Shown here: piece by piece, positions 8,149 through 17,244 of the stretch
Layout: each line of letters starts with the position of its first letter
Position numbering within the stretch: position 1 is the stretch's first letter
Source: Pseudocolwellia sp. AS88
GTDB taxonomy: Bacteria > Pseudomonadota > Gammaproteobacteria > Enterobacterales > Alteromonadaceae
Assembly: GCF_030551755.1 (NCBI RefSeq)
Contig: NZ_JAUPEC010000005.1
Coordinates: 124,001-188,000, forward strand
Length of the DNA stretch: 64,000 nucleotides
Reading direction: 5' to 3'
Notes under the pieces: generated by a model
Told to the model about the DNA's origin: nothing
What the model saw: the letters and a program-made list of their open reading frames with translations, nothing else
Database searches by the model: none
Program-made: the position numbers and the translations under genes

Positions 8149-8165
8149 TTGGCATGCCATTTGTA
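8149..8165 (+). promoter_or_regulatory. Predicted sigma-54 promoter of glnK-amtB
   Basis: TTGGCATGCCATTTGTA has the -24 GG (8151-8152) and a -12 GT (8163-8164) separated by exactly ten bases, as sigma-54 requires; the consensus is TTGGCACG-N4-TTGCA. The -12 C is a T here. Its place 37 bases ahead of glnK and the NtrC-like half-sites upstream support it. Confidence 0.55.
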
Positions 8166-8201
8166 TATTAGATGTTAATACAAAACATAGGGGTCAACTA
8201 A

Positions 8202-8540
<339 letters not shown>

Positions 8541-8552
8541 GGAGTAGTTATT

Positions 8553-9833
8553 ATGGAACAAAATATTTTTCAACTTCAATATGCAATGGACACATTTTAT
8601 TTCTTAATTTGTGGTGCATTAGTTATGTGGATGGCTGCTGGTTTCTCAATGTTAGAAGCTGGTTTAGTAAGAGCAAAAAATACAACTGAAATATTAACTA
8701 AGAACGTAGCTCTATATGCTATATCTTCGATTATGTATTTAGTGATTGGTTACGACATCATGTATGGTGGTGGCGTATTCTTAAATGGTATTGCACTTGA
8801 TGGTGCTGCTGATGCTGATGCATTAGTTGCTACTGTTTTAGCTGAGTCTGCTGAAGCTGGTTTTGATGGTGGTTCAGTTTACTCAAACGCTTCTGACTTC
8901 TTCTTCCAAGTAGTATTCGTTGCTACAGCAATGTCTATTGTTTCTGGTGCAGTTGCTGAGCGTATGAAGCTTTGGGCTTTCTTAGCATTTACTGTTGTTT
9001 TAACTGGTTTCATCTATCCTATGGAAGGTAGCTGGACTTGGGGTGGAAACGCTGTATTTGGTTTATATACTTTAGGTGACCTTGGATTTTCTGATTTTGC
9101 TGGTTCAGGTATCGTTCATATGGCTGGTGCTGCTGCTGCTTTAGCTGGTGTTATTTTACTAGGTGCTCGTAAAGGTAAATACACTGCAGACGGTAAAGTA
9201 AACGCTATTCCTGGTGCTAACTTACCAATGGCTACATTAGGTACATTCATTTTATGGATGGGTTGGTTTGGTTTTAACGGTGGTTCTGTATTAAAGCTTG
9301 GCGATATCAGCAGTGCAAACTCTGTTGCTATGGTATTTTTAAATACTAACGCTGCTGCTGCTGCAGGTGCTATTGCTGCATTATTATTTGCTAAAATCTT
9401 ATTTAAGAAAGCAGATTTAACTATGTGTTTAAATGGTGCATTAGCAGGTCTTGTTGCTATTACCGCTGAACCTTCAACTCCTACTCCATTACAAGCAACT
9501 ATCTTTGGTGCAATCGCTGGTATAATTGTTGTAATGTCTATCATTGCTTTAGATAAAATTAAGATTGATGATCCAGTTGGTGCTATCTCTGTTCATGGTG
9601 TAGTTGGTTTATTTGGTTTATTATTAGTACCAGTAACTAACTCAGGCTCTTCATTTAGTGGTCAGTTAATTGGTGCTGCAACTATATTTACTTGGGTATT
9701 CGTAACAAGTTTCATCGTTTGGTTTGTGTTGAAACTAGTAATGGGTATTCGTGTATCAGAAGAAGAAGAATATGAAGGTGTTGATAAAGCTGATTGTGGT
9801 ATGGAAGCATACCCAGAATTTACACGCGGCTAA
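8553..9833 (+). CDS. amtB: Ammonium transporter
   Basis: 426 residues with about 11 TM segments. The twin pore histidines are visible in GSGIVHMAGAAAALAG and in DPVGAISVHGVVGLFGLL. MEGSWTWGG and WFGFNGGS are typical Amt signatures. An acidic C-terminal tail (SEEEEYEGVDKADCGMEAYPEFTRG) is the expected contact for P-II; its NGG-less, E-rich start resembles marine gammaproteobacterial Amt proteins. No clear signal peptide, unlike E. coli AmtB. Second gene of the glnK operon, closed by a strong terminator. Confidence 0.95.
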   Translation: MEQNIFQLQYAMDTFYFLICGALVMWMAAGFSMLEAGLVRAKNTTEILTKNVALYAISSIMYLVIGYDIMYGGGVFLNGIALDGAADADALVATVLAESAEAGFDGGSVYSNASDFFFQVVFVATAMSIVSGAVAERMKLWAFLAFTVVLTGFIYPMEGSWTWGGNAVFGLYTLGDLGFSDFAGSGIVHMAGAAAALAGVILLGARKGKYTADGKVNAIPGANLPMATLGTFILWMGWFGFNGGSVLKLGDISSANSVAMVFLNTNAAAAAGAIAALLFAKILFKKADLTMCLNGALAGLVAITAEPSTPTPLQATIFGAIAGIIVVMSIIALDKIKIDDPVGAISVHGVVGLFGLLLVPVTNSGSSFSGQLIGAATIFTWVFVTSFIVWFVLKLVMGIRVSEEEEYEGVDKADCGMEAYPEFTRG

Positions 9834-9862
9834 TCACGTGTAAACAACTTTGTTAATCATTT

Positions 9863-9886
9863 AAGCAGCCTACGGGCTGCTTTTTT
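9863..9886 (+). terminator. Terminator of glnK-amtB
   Basis: AGCAGCC (9864-9870) pairs with GGCTGCT (9875-9881), followed by TTTTT. It lies 30 bases after the amtB stop. Confidence 0.9.
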
Positions 9887-10232
9887 AATATGTATTGGTT
9901 TATATTTCTTCACCGGATTAATTTTCTAGCTGCTTACCTATATAAAAACTTGTAGTAAACATTTATCAGGAATATGAATATATTTTCTATTGTTATTTGT
10001 TTGTGGTTAGTTAAGGAAAATTCCTGTTAGCCAAACAAATTTAGAAATATTTCATTAAGAGTTTAAATTGATAACTTAGAATAGATGATTGTTTCATCAA
10101 TAGGTTAAAAGTAGTTTATAATATTGATGATTAAAAAAGATAAGGCTATCGCTTTTCTGAAATAGAATGATGATCACCTCCTTAAATAATAAAATTATTA
10201 AAACAAAGTCGTAATAGACAAATAGGATTTTT
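9887..10232. other. Intergenic stretch before the DyP gene
   Basis: 346 AT-rich bases without a gene. It presumably contains the DyP promoter, which I could not place with confidence. The only notable element is GATCACCTCCTTA (10172-10184), identical to the 3' end of bacterial 16S rRNA, followed 21 bases later by AAGTCGTAA, another 16S 3'-region string, but in the wrong order for a 16S fragment. Confidence 0.5.
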
Positions 10233-11168
10233 ATGGCCAGAGAGCAATTTGGTGTTTGTGCGGAACCCAACTTACATGGCAGTTATTTACTGTTTAATGT
10301 TTTAGATGATAAAAAAGATTACTTACGCCAAGCATTATCAAGACTTCCTGCTTTACTCGACAAATATGCTGATAGATTTTCTGAAGCCAATCTCATTGGT
10401 GTTTTTGCTATTGGTGCAGGATATTGGGATGAATTCTATCCTGATGCTCGCCCTAAAGAGTTAACAAACTTTCCGTTGATGGCGTGTGAAGATCGTATTG
10501 CCCCAGCCAATAATTATGATCTCTATATTGAGATTAGAAGTGATAGAGCTGACGTAAACCATATTGTTACTACTAAAGTTTGTGCCTTATTAGGGGATAG
10601 TGTTGAACTAGCTGAACAAGTAAGGGCTTTCCGTTTTCTTGATGGTAGAGATTTAACTGGTTTTGTTGACGGTACTGAAAACCCTAAAGGGATGCATAGA
10701 AGGGAAGTAGCTTTAGTCAGTGAAGATGAAGATAGTGAATTTGCAAAAGGCAGTTACTTACATATTCAACGCTACCGTCATAATTTAAACCTATGGAATA
10801 CGTTAGAAGTAAAAGCACAAGAAGATGTTTTTGCGCGTACAAAAATTGATAACGAAGAATATAGTACGGAAAATAAATTACCAACTTCTCATATTAAACG
10901 CACTGGTTTGAAAGACGAAGATGGGAATAGTTTGGAGATATTAAGGCAAAGTATGCCTTATGGTGATATGAAGCAGCAAGGCTTGTTCTTTGTATCTTAT
11001 TGTCAATCGCCTAAACCTTTTGAAATTATGCTTAAAAGTATGATTTTTGGTGATGAGAACGGACACTTCGACCATATGCTTAAGTATACACAAGCAGAAA
11101 CCGGTGCTGCTTTTTTTGCACCAAGCCTGACCTTTTTAGAAAAGTTAGCTGATGATACCGATAGCTAA
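10233..11168 (+). CDS. DyP-type peroxidase (YfeX-like)
   Basis: 311 residues. GFVDGTENPKG carries the distal-haem G-x-x-D-G motif; IKRTGLKDEDG follows TSH, whose His is the likely proximal haem ligand. GLFFVSYCQSPKPFEIMLKSM is the conserved C-terminal strand and helix. No Tat signal peptide is seen, so a cytoplasmic class B/YfeX-type enzyme is likely. DyPs are haem peroxidases acting on H2O2 with varied electron donors; YfeX has been discussed as a porphyrinogen oxidase. Stands alone, with long flanking spacers and no encapsulin gene nearby. Confidence 0.9.
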   Translation: MAREQFGVCAEPNLHGSYLLFNVLDDKKDYLRQALSRLPALLDKYADRFSEANLIGVFAIGAGYWDEFYPDARPKELTNFPLMACEDRIAPANNYDLYIEIRSDRADVNHIVTTKVCALLGDSVELAEQVRAFRFLDGRDLTGFVDGTENPKGMHRREVALVSEDEDSEFAKGSYLHIQRYRHNLNLWNTLEVKAQEDVFARTKIDNEEYSTENKLPTSHIKRTGLKDEDGNSLEILRQSMPYGDMKQQGLFFVSYCQSPKPFEIMLKSMIFGDENGHFDHMLKYTQAETGAAFFAPSLTFLEKLADDTDS

Positions 11169-11198
11169 CTTCTGAAAAACAGTAAGAGCAGTATAAAT

Positions 11199-11241
11199 AA
11201 CCTCAACTCGAGATAAGCAAAGTTACTCAATAAGCTATTTT
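11199..11241 (-). repeat. Half-copy of the dispersed palindromic repeat
   Basis: Aligned with the reverse complement of 40008-40050 it matches at 38 of 43 positions, the last 24 of them without a difference (CAAAGTTACTCAATAAGC and on). It begins AACCTCAACTCGAG and breaks off where the full element would enter its second arm. Confidence 0.7.
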
Positions 11242-11258
11242 TAAGCCTAACATCGTTG

Positions 11259-11339
11259 CCTACATGGATGTAGGTACTTAGTTTTTATCGGGAATAAAAA
11301 ACGGTGTATTCGTTACCAATAGCCAGCTATTGGGTACAC
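11259..11339. repeat. Two adjacent hairpins of unknown role
   Basis: CCTACAT/ATGTAGG (11259-11265 with 11268-11274) is followed by CCAATAGC/GCTATTGG (11316-11323 with 11326-11333) inside an outer GTGTA/TACAC pair (11304-11308 with 11335-11339). A third short GCC...GGC dyad follows. No T-run follows, so these are not ordinary terminators; they may be remains of a mobile or regulatory RNA element. Confidence 0.45.
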
Positions 11340-11717
11340 AAATCCGCCTTGCTAGGCATAAAACTATCAATATTGAGTCATCATATTACATGTAAAGCAC
11401 CTCTGATGGTTCTTTAACTTATTGATAAGTAATTCTTTTTATTGAATTTCATGACATTCATTATCCTGAGTTCAGGTTAAATACTCAGATTAACATCTAG
11501 TTTTACTGCTCTTTTTTTTGCCAAAAATATAAAGTCAGTTATTCATATTTATGAGCAGGAAGCGTTAACGTTTAATATATTTTGATGTTCATATATTAAA
11601 AATTTTTTTTAAAAACTAAGAAGAAATGTTTAATTAAGACTTAAGGTAAGCATCAAGCAAGGTAAGCAAAGAAGTATTAATAGCTACCAACTTCTTTGAT
11701 TACCAAAAGAGATAAAG

Positions 11718-12188
11718 CTAAAAGTTTTTAGAGAAAAGCACTTCTAATCTTTCAATTGTTTTTTGTATTTTTGTAACATCAGTAGGTGCTATAAATATAG
11801 TATCGTCACCTGCAATTGTCCCCAATACACCATCACTCTTACTTAAACTATCTAACAAGCGTGCAATTAATTGAGCTGCACCAGGGCTAGTGCGTATAAT
11901 AATCATTACATCATTATGTTCAATATCTAATACTAACTGTTTAAGTGGGCTTTTAGCTGTGGGCACACTGAGTTCTGCGGGTAAACAGTAGACCATTTCT
12001 TGGCGAGCATTGCGTGTTCGTACCGCACCAAACTTACTAAGCATTCTTGAAACTTTAGACTGACTTATGTTATCAAAATTTTGTGCTTTTAAAGCATCCA
12101 CAATTTCCCCTTGAGAGGCAAATTGTTCTTGTTTTAAGAGTTCTTTAAAGGCTTGTACTAATGCTTCTTGTTTCAATGGAACCGCCAA
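11718..12188 (-). CDS. argR: Arginine repressor
   Basis: 156 residues, the ArgR length. The N-terminal winged helix contains [45 protein letters not shown]. The C-terminal hexamerisation and arginine-binding domain has [15 protein letters not shown] with the GTIAGDDT arginine-contact motif. It represses arginine biosynthesis with L-arginine as corepressor and assists plasmid resolution in some species. It is divergent from mdh, the standard gammaproteobacterial argR-mdh arrangement. I found no convincing ARG-box pair in the 221-base intergenic region. Confidence 0.95.
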   Translation of the reverse strand: MAVPLKQEALVQAFKELLKQEQFASQGEIVDALKAQNFDNISQSKVSRMLSKFGAVRTRNARQEMVYCLPAELSVPTAKSPLKQLVLDIEHNDVMIIIRTSPGAAQLIARLLDSLSKSDGVLGTIAGDDTIFIAPTDVTKIQKTIERLEVLFSKNF

Positions 12189-12409
12189 ATTGTAGTGTTT
12201 TTACTGTGAAAAAGTGTTCTGGAAAGTTTTCAGGCTATTAAGCCCTAGTCTACTAAAATCAACAGATGATTATATGGGTTTTTAATAAAAACGTCATTAA
12301 ACTCTAAACTATATCGTATATTTATTAATAAAATTTGTTTTTTATTGGTCAATACTATATCTTTCGTGCATCATTATTTACGTATTTACTCAAATAACGG
12401 AGACATCAC

Positions 12410-13345
12410 ATGAAAGTTGCTGTTTTAGGCGCTGCTGGCGGAATTGGTCAAGCACTATCTTTATTATTAAAAACTCAATTACCTGCGGGTTCTGAATTAT
12501 CATTATATGATGTTGCACCAGTTGTACCAGGTGTAGCGGTAGATTTAAGCCACATACCAACAGCAGTTAAAGTTGAAGGTTTTGGTGCTGATGCTTTAGG
12601 TGATGCATTAACTGGCGCAGACATCGTGTTAATTCCAGCAGGTATGCCACGTAAGCCAGGTATGGACCGTTCTGATTTATTTGCTGTGAATGCGGGCATT
12701 ATTAAAACATTAGCTGAAGGCATTGTTGCTAATTGTCCTAAAGCATTAGTTGGTATTATTACTAACCCAGTAAACGGAACTGTTCCAATTGTTGCTGAAG
12801 TATTTAAAGCTGCTGGTACATACGATAAAAACCGTGTATTCGGTATCACAACTTTAGATGTTATTCGTAGTGAAGCTTTTGTAGCTGAACTTAAAGGCTT
12901 AAACGTTGCTGATGTTAAAGTTCCAGTAATTGGTGGTCATTCAGGTACAACTATTTTACCTCTACTTTCACAAGTTGAAGGTGCTACTTTTACTGATGAA
13001 GAAGTAGCTGCATTAACTCCACGTATCCAAAATGCTGGTACTGAAGTTGTAAATGCTAAAGCTGGTGGTGGTTCTGCTACATTATCAATGGGTGCTGCTG
13101 CTGCACGTTTTTGTATGTCTTTAGTTAAAGGTATTCAAGGCGAAGACGTTGTAGATTATGCATACGTTGAAGGTAATGGCGAAGATGCACAATACTTTGC
13201 TCAACCTGTTCGTTTAGGTCCTAACGGCGTTGTTGAATTATTACCATACGGCGAGTTAAGTGCATTTGAGCAAAAAGCTAAAGAAGATATGCTTGATACA
13301 CTTAAAAGTGATATCAAAGAAGGTATTGATTTTATCAATGGCTAA
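12410..13345 (+). CDS. mdh: Malate dehydrogenase
   Basis: 311 residues, the E. coli Mdh length. The NAD-binding GAAGGIGQ is at residues 7-14. Substrate residues appear in [16 protein letters not shown] (two Arg) and [11 protein letters not shown], and the catalytic His in [16 protein letters not shown]. It oxidises malate to oxaloacetate in the TCA cycle. A GGAG ribosome site is close to the ATG. Codon use is that of a highly expressed gene, with frequent GGT and GCT. Monocistronic, ended by a strong bidirectional terminator. Confidence 0.98.
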   Translation: MKVAVLGAAGGIGQALSLLLKTQLPAGSELSLYDVAPVVPGVAVDLSHIPTAVKVEGFGADALGDALTGADIVLIPAGMPRKPGMDRSDLFAVNAGIIKTLAEGIVANCPKALVGIITNPVNGTVPIVAEVFKAAGTYDKNRVFGITTLDVIRSEAFVAELKGLNVADVKVPVIGGHSGTTILPLLSQVEGATFTDEEVAALTPRIQNAGTEVVNAKAGGGSATLSMGAAAARFCMSLVKGIQGEDVVDYAYVEGNGEDAQYFAQPVRLGPNGVVELLPYGELSAFEQKAKEDMLDTLKSDIKEGIDFING

Positions 13346-13370
13346 TTGATGGCTTAACCACTATCAAACT

Positions 13371-13398
13371 AAAAAAACCGCTCATTGAGCGGTTTTTT
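13371..13398. terminator. Bidirectional terminator between mdh and ispB
   Basis: AAAAAAACCGCTC, loop ATT, GAGCGGTTTTTT. The A-run and T-run on the two sides allow it to stop both mdh and the convergent ispB. Confidence 0.9.
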
Positions 13399-13441
13399 AT
13401 TTTGTCAGCTAAGTGAAACTGTAATCACTTAATCTATAATA

Positions 13442-14413
13442 TTATGCCGTTCTATTAGCTGCTATATGAGCGAGTTCAACTAATGCTTGTTTATATTCTG
13501 AATCAGGAAGTTTGTTTAATGACATTATTGCTTTATCAGCTTCTTCTTCAGCTTTTTGCTGAGTATATTTTAAAGCGCCAGTTTCTTTCATAGCCTCAAG
13601 AATAATGGTTAGGTTATCCATTCCATTACCATGTTCAATAGCATCTCTAATAAGCTGTTTCTGAGTCTGTGAACCATGCTGCATAGCATAAAGTAAAGGT
13701 AATGTTGGTTTTCCTTCCGCTAAATCATCACCAACATTCTTGCCCATTTCTTTTGCATCGGCAGTGTAATCCATAATATCGTCTACTAATTGAAACGCAG
13801 TACCTAAATGTTTACCGTAGTTAAGCATGGCAAGTTCGATATCTTTAGGTTGGTCTGATATTACCGCTGCTAGACGAGTTGCTGCTTCAAATAACTTAGC
13901 TGTTTTACAGTAAATAACTTCTAAATAGCTTTCTTCAGTTGTATCAGGATCGTTACAATTCATTAGTTGTAACACTTCACCTTCAGCAACTATGTTCGTA
14001 GCGTCTGACAAAATATCCATAATATTCATATTATTTAATTTCGTCATCATTTGAAAAGAGCGTGTGTATAGGAAATCACCAACAAGTACACTGGCGCTAT
14101 TACCAAATAATGCGTTAGCAGTTTCTCTGCCTCTTCGCATATTTGACTCATCAACAACATCGTCATGTAGTAACGTTGCGGTATGAATAAACTCTATAAT
14201 TGCGGCAATAGATATATGCTCTTTACCTTTATATCCCAGTGCTTTAGCAGCTAAAACAGTTAACATTGGACGCATGCGTTTACCGCCAGCGTTTACAATA
14301 TAAATGCCTAATTGGTTAATTAAAGCAACGTCTGATTGAAGCTGAGAGTAGATAAGATCGTTTACTAATGACATATCGTCATGAGAAAGTTGTTGTATGT
14401 TTTTAAGATCCAT
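13442..14413 (-). CDS. ispB: Octaprenyl diphosphate synthase
   Basis: 323 residues. It is a trans-polyprenyl synthase with both Asp-rich motifs, LLHDDVVDESNMRRG and QLVDDIMDYTAD, and GGKRMRP near residue 50. IspB makes the side chain of ubiquinone and menaquinone from FPP and IPP. Its position divergent from rplU-rpmA-obgE is the standard gammaproteobacterial arrangement and supports IspB over IspA or GGPP synthase. The chain length made cannot be read directly. Confidence 0.95.
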   Translation of the reverse strand: MDLKNIQQLSHDDMSLVNDLIYSQLQSDVALINQLGIYIVNAGGKRMRPMLTVLAAKALGYKGKEHISIAAIIEFIHTATLLHDDVVDESNMRRGRETANALFGNSASVLVGDFLYTRSFQMMTKLNNMNIMDILSDATNIVAEGEVLQLMNCNDPDTTEESYLEVIYCKTAKLFEAATRLAAVISDQPKDIELAMLNYGKHLGTAFQLVDDIMDYTADAKEMGKNVGDDLAEGKPTLPLLYAMQHGSQTQKQLIRDAIEHGNGMDNLTIILEAMKETGALKYTQQKAEEEADKAIMSLNKLPDSEYKQALVELAHIAANRTA

Positions 14414-14556
14414 AAAGCGTAGAGGATGACCTGTTTTCGTGATAAAATTTTTATATGTTAAAGCATGAGTTTACACGATCTCGCGGCTAAATGAAGCGTA
14501 CAATAACGACTCTTTTTAGTGCAAGTAAAAATAATGATAAATGATCACTTTTATAC

Positions 14557-14585
14557 TTGCCCTCGTTGATTTCTTAGCGTAGAAT
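14557..14585 (+). promoter_or_regulatory. Predicted sigma-70 promoter of rplU-rpmA
   Basis: TTGCCC (14557-14562), a 17-base spacer and TAGAAT (14580-14585), followed by a GC-rich CGCGCCC start region typical of growth-rate-regulated promoters. It lies 64 bases ahead of the rplU start. Confidence 0.6.
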
Positions 14586-14648
14586 TCGCGCCCTATATTT
14601 TAAAAATCAAAGCGTCATACAAAAATGATGGCGCAGTACGGAGTAGCT

Positions 14649-14960
14649 ATGTACGCGGTATTCCAGAGCGGTGGTAAGCAGCATCGTGTAACTGAAGGTC
14701 AAACCCTTCGTCTAGAGAAACTTGAACTTGAAGTTGGTTCTTCAGTTGAGTTTGATAATGTTTTAATGATCGCTGATGGCGAAGCTATCAATGTAGGCGC
14801 GCCTTACATTGCTGGTGGTAAAGTTGTGGCTGAGATTGTATCTCAAGGTCGCGCTGACAAAATCAAAATTGTTAAATTTAAACGTCGTAAGCATTCACGT
14901 AAGCAAGCGGGCCATCGTCAATGGTTCACTGAAGTGAAAATTACTGGTATTAACGGCTAA
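14649..14960 (+). CDS. rplU: 50S ribosomal protein L21
   Basis: 103 residues from the ATG at 14649 ([18 protein letters not shown]), the universal L21 start and length. An in-frame ATG 24 bases upstream is rejected because the GGAG ribosome site (14640-14643) is correctly placed only for 14649. The C-terminal [26 protein letters not shown] is the rRNA-binding signature. L21 binds 23S rRNA domain I and L20. First gene of rplU-rpmA. Confidence 0.97.
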   Translation: MYAVFQSGGKQHRVTEGQTLRLEKLELEVGSSVEFDNVLMIADGEAINVGAPYIAGGKVVAEIVSQGRADKIKIVKFKRRKHSRKQAGHRQWFTEVKITGING

Positions 14961-14976
14961 TTAGGAGCGCTATAAA

Positions 14977-15234
14977 ATGGCACATAAAAAGGCTGCAGGT
15001 AGTACACGTAACGGTCGCGATTCAGAAGCTAAACGCCTAGGTGTTAAACGCTTCGGTGGTGAATCAATTTTGGCTGGTAACATTATTGTTCGTCAACGTG
15101 GAACTAAATTTCACCCAGGTACTAACATGGGTATCGGTAAAGACCATACATTATTTGCTTTAACTGACGGTAAAGTTCAGTTTGAAGTTAAAGGTCCTAA
15201 GAACCGTAAATTTGTAAGTATTGTTGCTGAGTAG
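14977..15234 (+). CDS. rpmA: 50S ribosomal protein L27
   Basis: 85 residues. [29 protein letters not shown] is the L27 N-terminus, which reaches the peptidyl-transferase centre and begins AHKK as in Proteobacteria, with no cleavable extension of the Firmicutes type. It is 16 bases after rplU with an AGGAG ribosome site, and a strong terminator follows before obgE. Confidence 0.98.
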   Translation: MAHKKAAGSTRNGRDSEAKRLGVKRFGGESILAGNIIVRQRGTKFHPGTNMGIGKDHTLFALTDGKVQFEVKGPKNRKFVSIVAE

Positions 15235-15263
15235 TTTTATTTAATAACAATCAAAATTGTTTT

Positions 15264-15291
15264 AAAACCCGCGACTAGCGGGTTTTTTTTT
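15264..15291 (+). terminator. Terminator after rpmA
   Basis: AACCCGC (15266-15272), loop GACTA, GCGGGTT (15278-15284) and a run of eight or nine T. It separates the two ribosomal genes from obgE. Confidence 0.9.
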
Positions 15292-15367
15292 GTAAAAATA
15301 TTGTTAGCTGTAAAAATAGCTTATAATACTTATATAGATCCAAACTAAGCATCACTTGGAGTGCTGA

Positions 15368-16534
<1,167 letters not shown>

Positions 16535-16570
16535 TCTCAAATTCAAGTAAGGTAAACTTATTGAATGTAT

Positions 16571-16605
16571 AAAAGGTGTAGAGATAATGATCTCACACCT
16601 TTTTT
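16571..16605 (+). terminator. Terminator of obgE
   Basis: GGTGT and GAGAT (with a bulged A at 16580) pair with ATCTC and ACACC (16590-16599), loop AATG, followed by six T. Confidence 0.8.
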
Positions 16606-16661
16606 AATATATACCTGTCTAAAATAGGTATACACACTAAACTATTTAATAGAATCATAAT

Positions 16662-17147
16662 ATGACTATACTCTCTATGGTGGTTGCAACAGCTAACAAC
16701 CGTGTTATTGGTAAAGATAATGACATGCCTTGGCATTTACCTGCTGATCTCGCTTACTTTAAGAAAACCACTTTAGGTAAGCCTGTTATTATGGGGCGAA
16801 AAACATATGAGTCGATAGGTAGACCTTTACCCGGTAGGCAAAATATTGTTATCTCGCGTGATATAAATTATAAAGCTGAAGGTGTTGAAACTGTTACCTC
16901 TGTAGATGCTGCCTTAGCTTTGGTAAGTGAAGTAGAAGAAGTCATGGTGATAGGCGGGGGAGCTATTTATCAGCATTGCTTGCCTGCCGCCGACCGTTTA
17001 TACATTACCCATATAGAGGCTGAGATTGAAGGTGATACGCAATTTCCATTTTATGATACAAATATATGGAAAAAAGTGAGTAGCTCTAAATATTTAGCTG
17101 ATGATAAAAATGCGTTTAATTTAGACTTTTGTGTCTATGAGAAGTGA
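16662..17147 (+). CDS. folA: Dihydrofolate reductase
   Basis: 161 residues. MPWHLPADLAYFKKTTLGKPVIMGRKTYESIG holds the Met-20 loop equivalent, the catalytic Asp29 (E. coli Asp27) and the NADPH-binding GRKTYES. VMVIGGGAIYQHCLP is the second cofactor loop. It reduces dihydrofolate to tetrahydrofolate for thymidylate and purine synthesis and is the trimethoprim target. In E. coli folA also lies beside apaH; here a chemoreceptor gene sits between them. Confidence 0.97.
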   Translation: MTILSMVVATANNRVIGKDNDMPWHLPADLAYFKKTTLGKPVIMGRKTYESIGRPLPGRQNIVISRDINYKAEGVETVTSVDAALALVSEVEEVMVIGGGAIYQHCLPAADRLYITHIEAEIEGDTQFPFYDTNIWKKVSSSKYLADDKNAFNLDFCVYEK

Positions 17148-17180
17148 GCTTATTTTAATAGCTTTAGGTTAACTTAAATA

Positions 17181-17228
17181 ATTCCCTAATAAAAAAACCG
17201 CTAATCAGCGGTTTTTTTATTAGGGAAT
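17181..17228. terminator. Long perfect-palindrome bidirectional terminator (folA / chemoreceptor)
   Basis: A 22-base-pair perfect inverted repeat: left arm 17181-17202 (ATTCCCTAAT, seven A, CCGCT), loop AATC, right arm 17207-17228. The inner CCGCT/AGCGG with flanking A7 and T7 is a two-way terminator; the outer ATTCCCTAAT arms make it unusually long. Confidence 0.9.
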
Positions 17229-17244
17229 AATAACTATGTGCTAA

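Larger units (their letters stand above)
11169..11717. other. 549-base hairpin-rich spacer between DyP and argR
   Basis: No gene was found. The left part holds a half-copy of a dispersed palindromic repeat (11199-11241), then two compact hairpins (11259-11274 and 11304-11339). The rest (about 11400-11717) is AT-rich with no structure I can name. It is the 3' flank of both convergent neighbours (DyP and argR), so it is not needed as a promoter. Confidence 0.5.

Noticed and set aside
9116-9544. 142-codon open frame antisense to amtB
   Set aside because: Antisense frame of a conserved membrane protein; its composition follows from the amtB codons and there is no ribosome site.
12189-12409. ARG boxes between argR and mdh
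   Set aside because: I found no pair of 18-bp sites close to the ArgR consensus.
12475-12849. 124-codon open frame antisense to mdh
   Set aside because: Shadow of the strongly biased mdh coding sequence.
14625-14648. Eight-codon longer start of rplU
   Set aside because: GGAG is placed for the ATG at 14649, and L21 proteins begin MYAVF.
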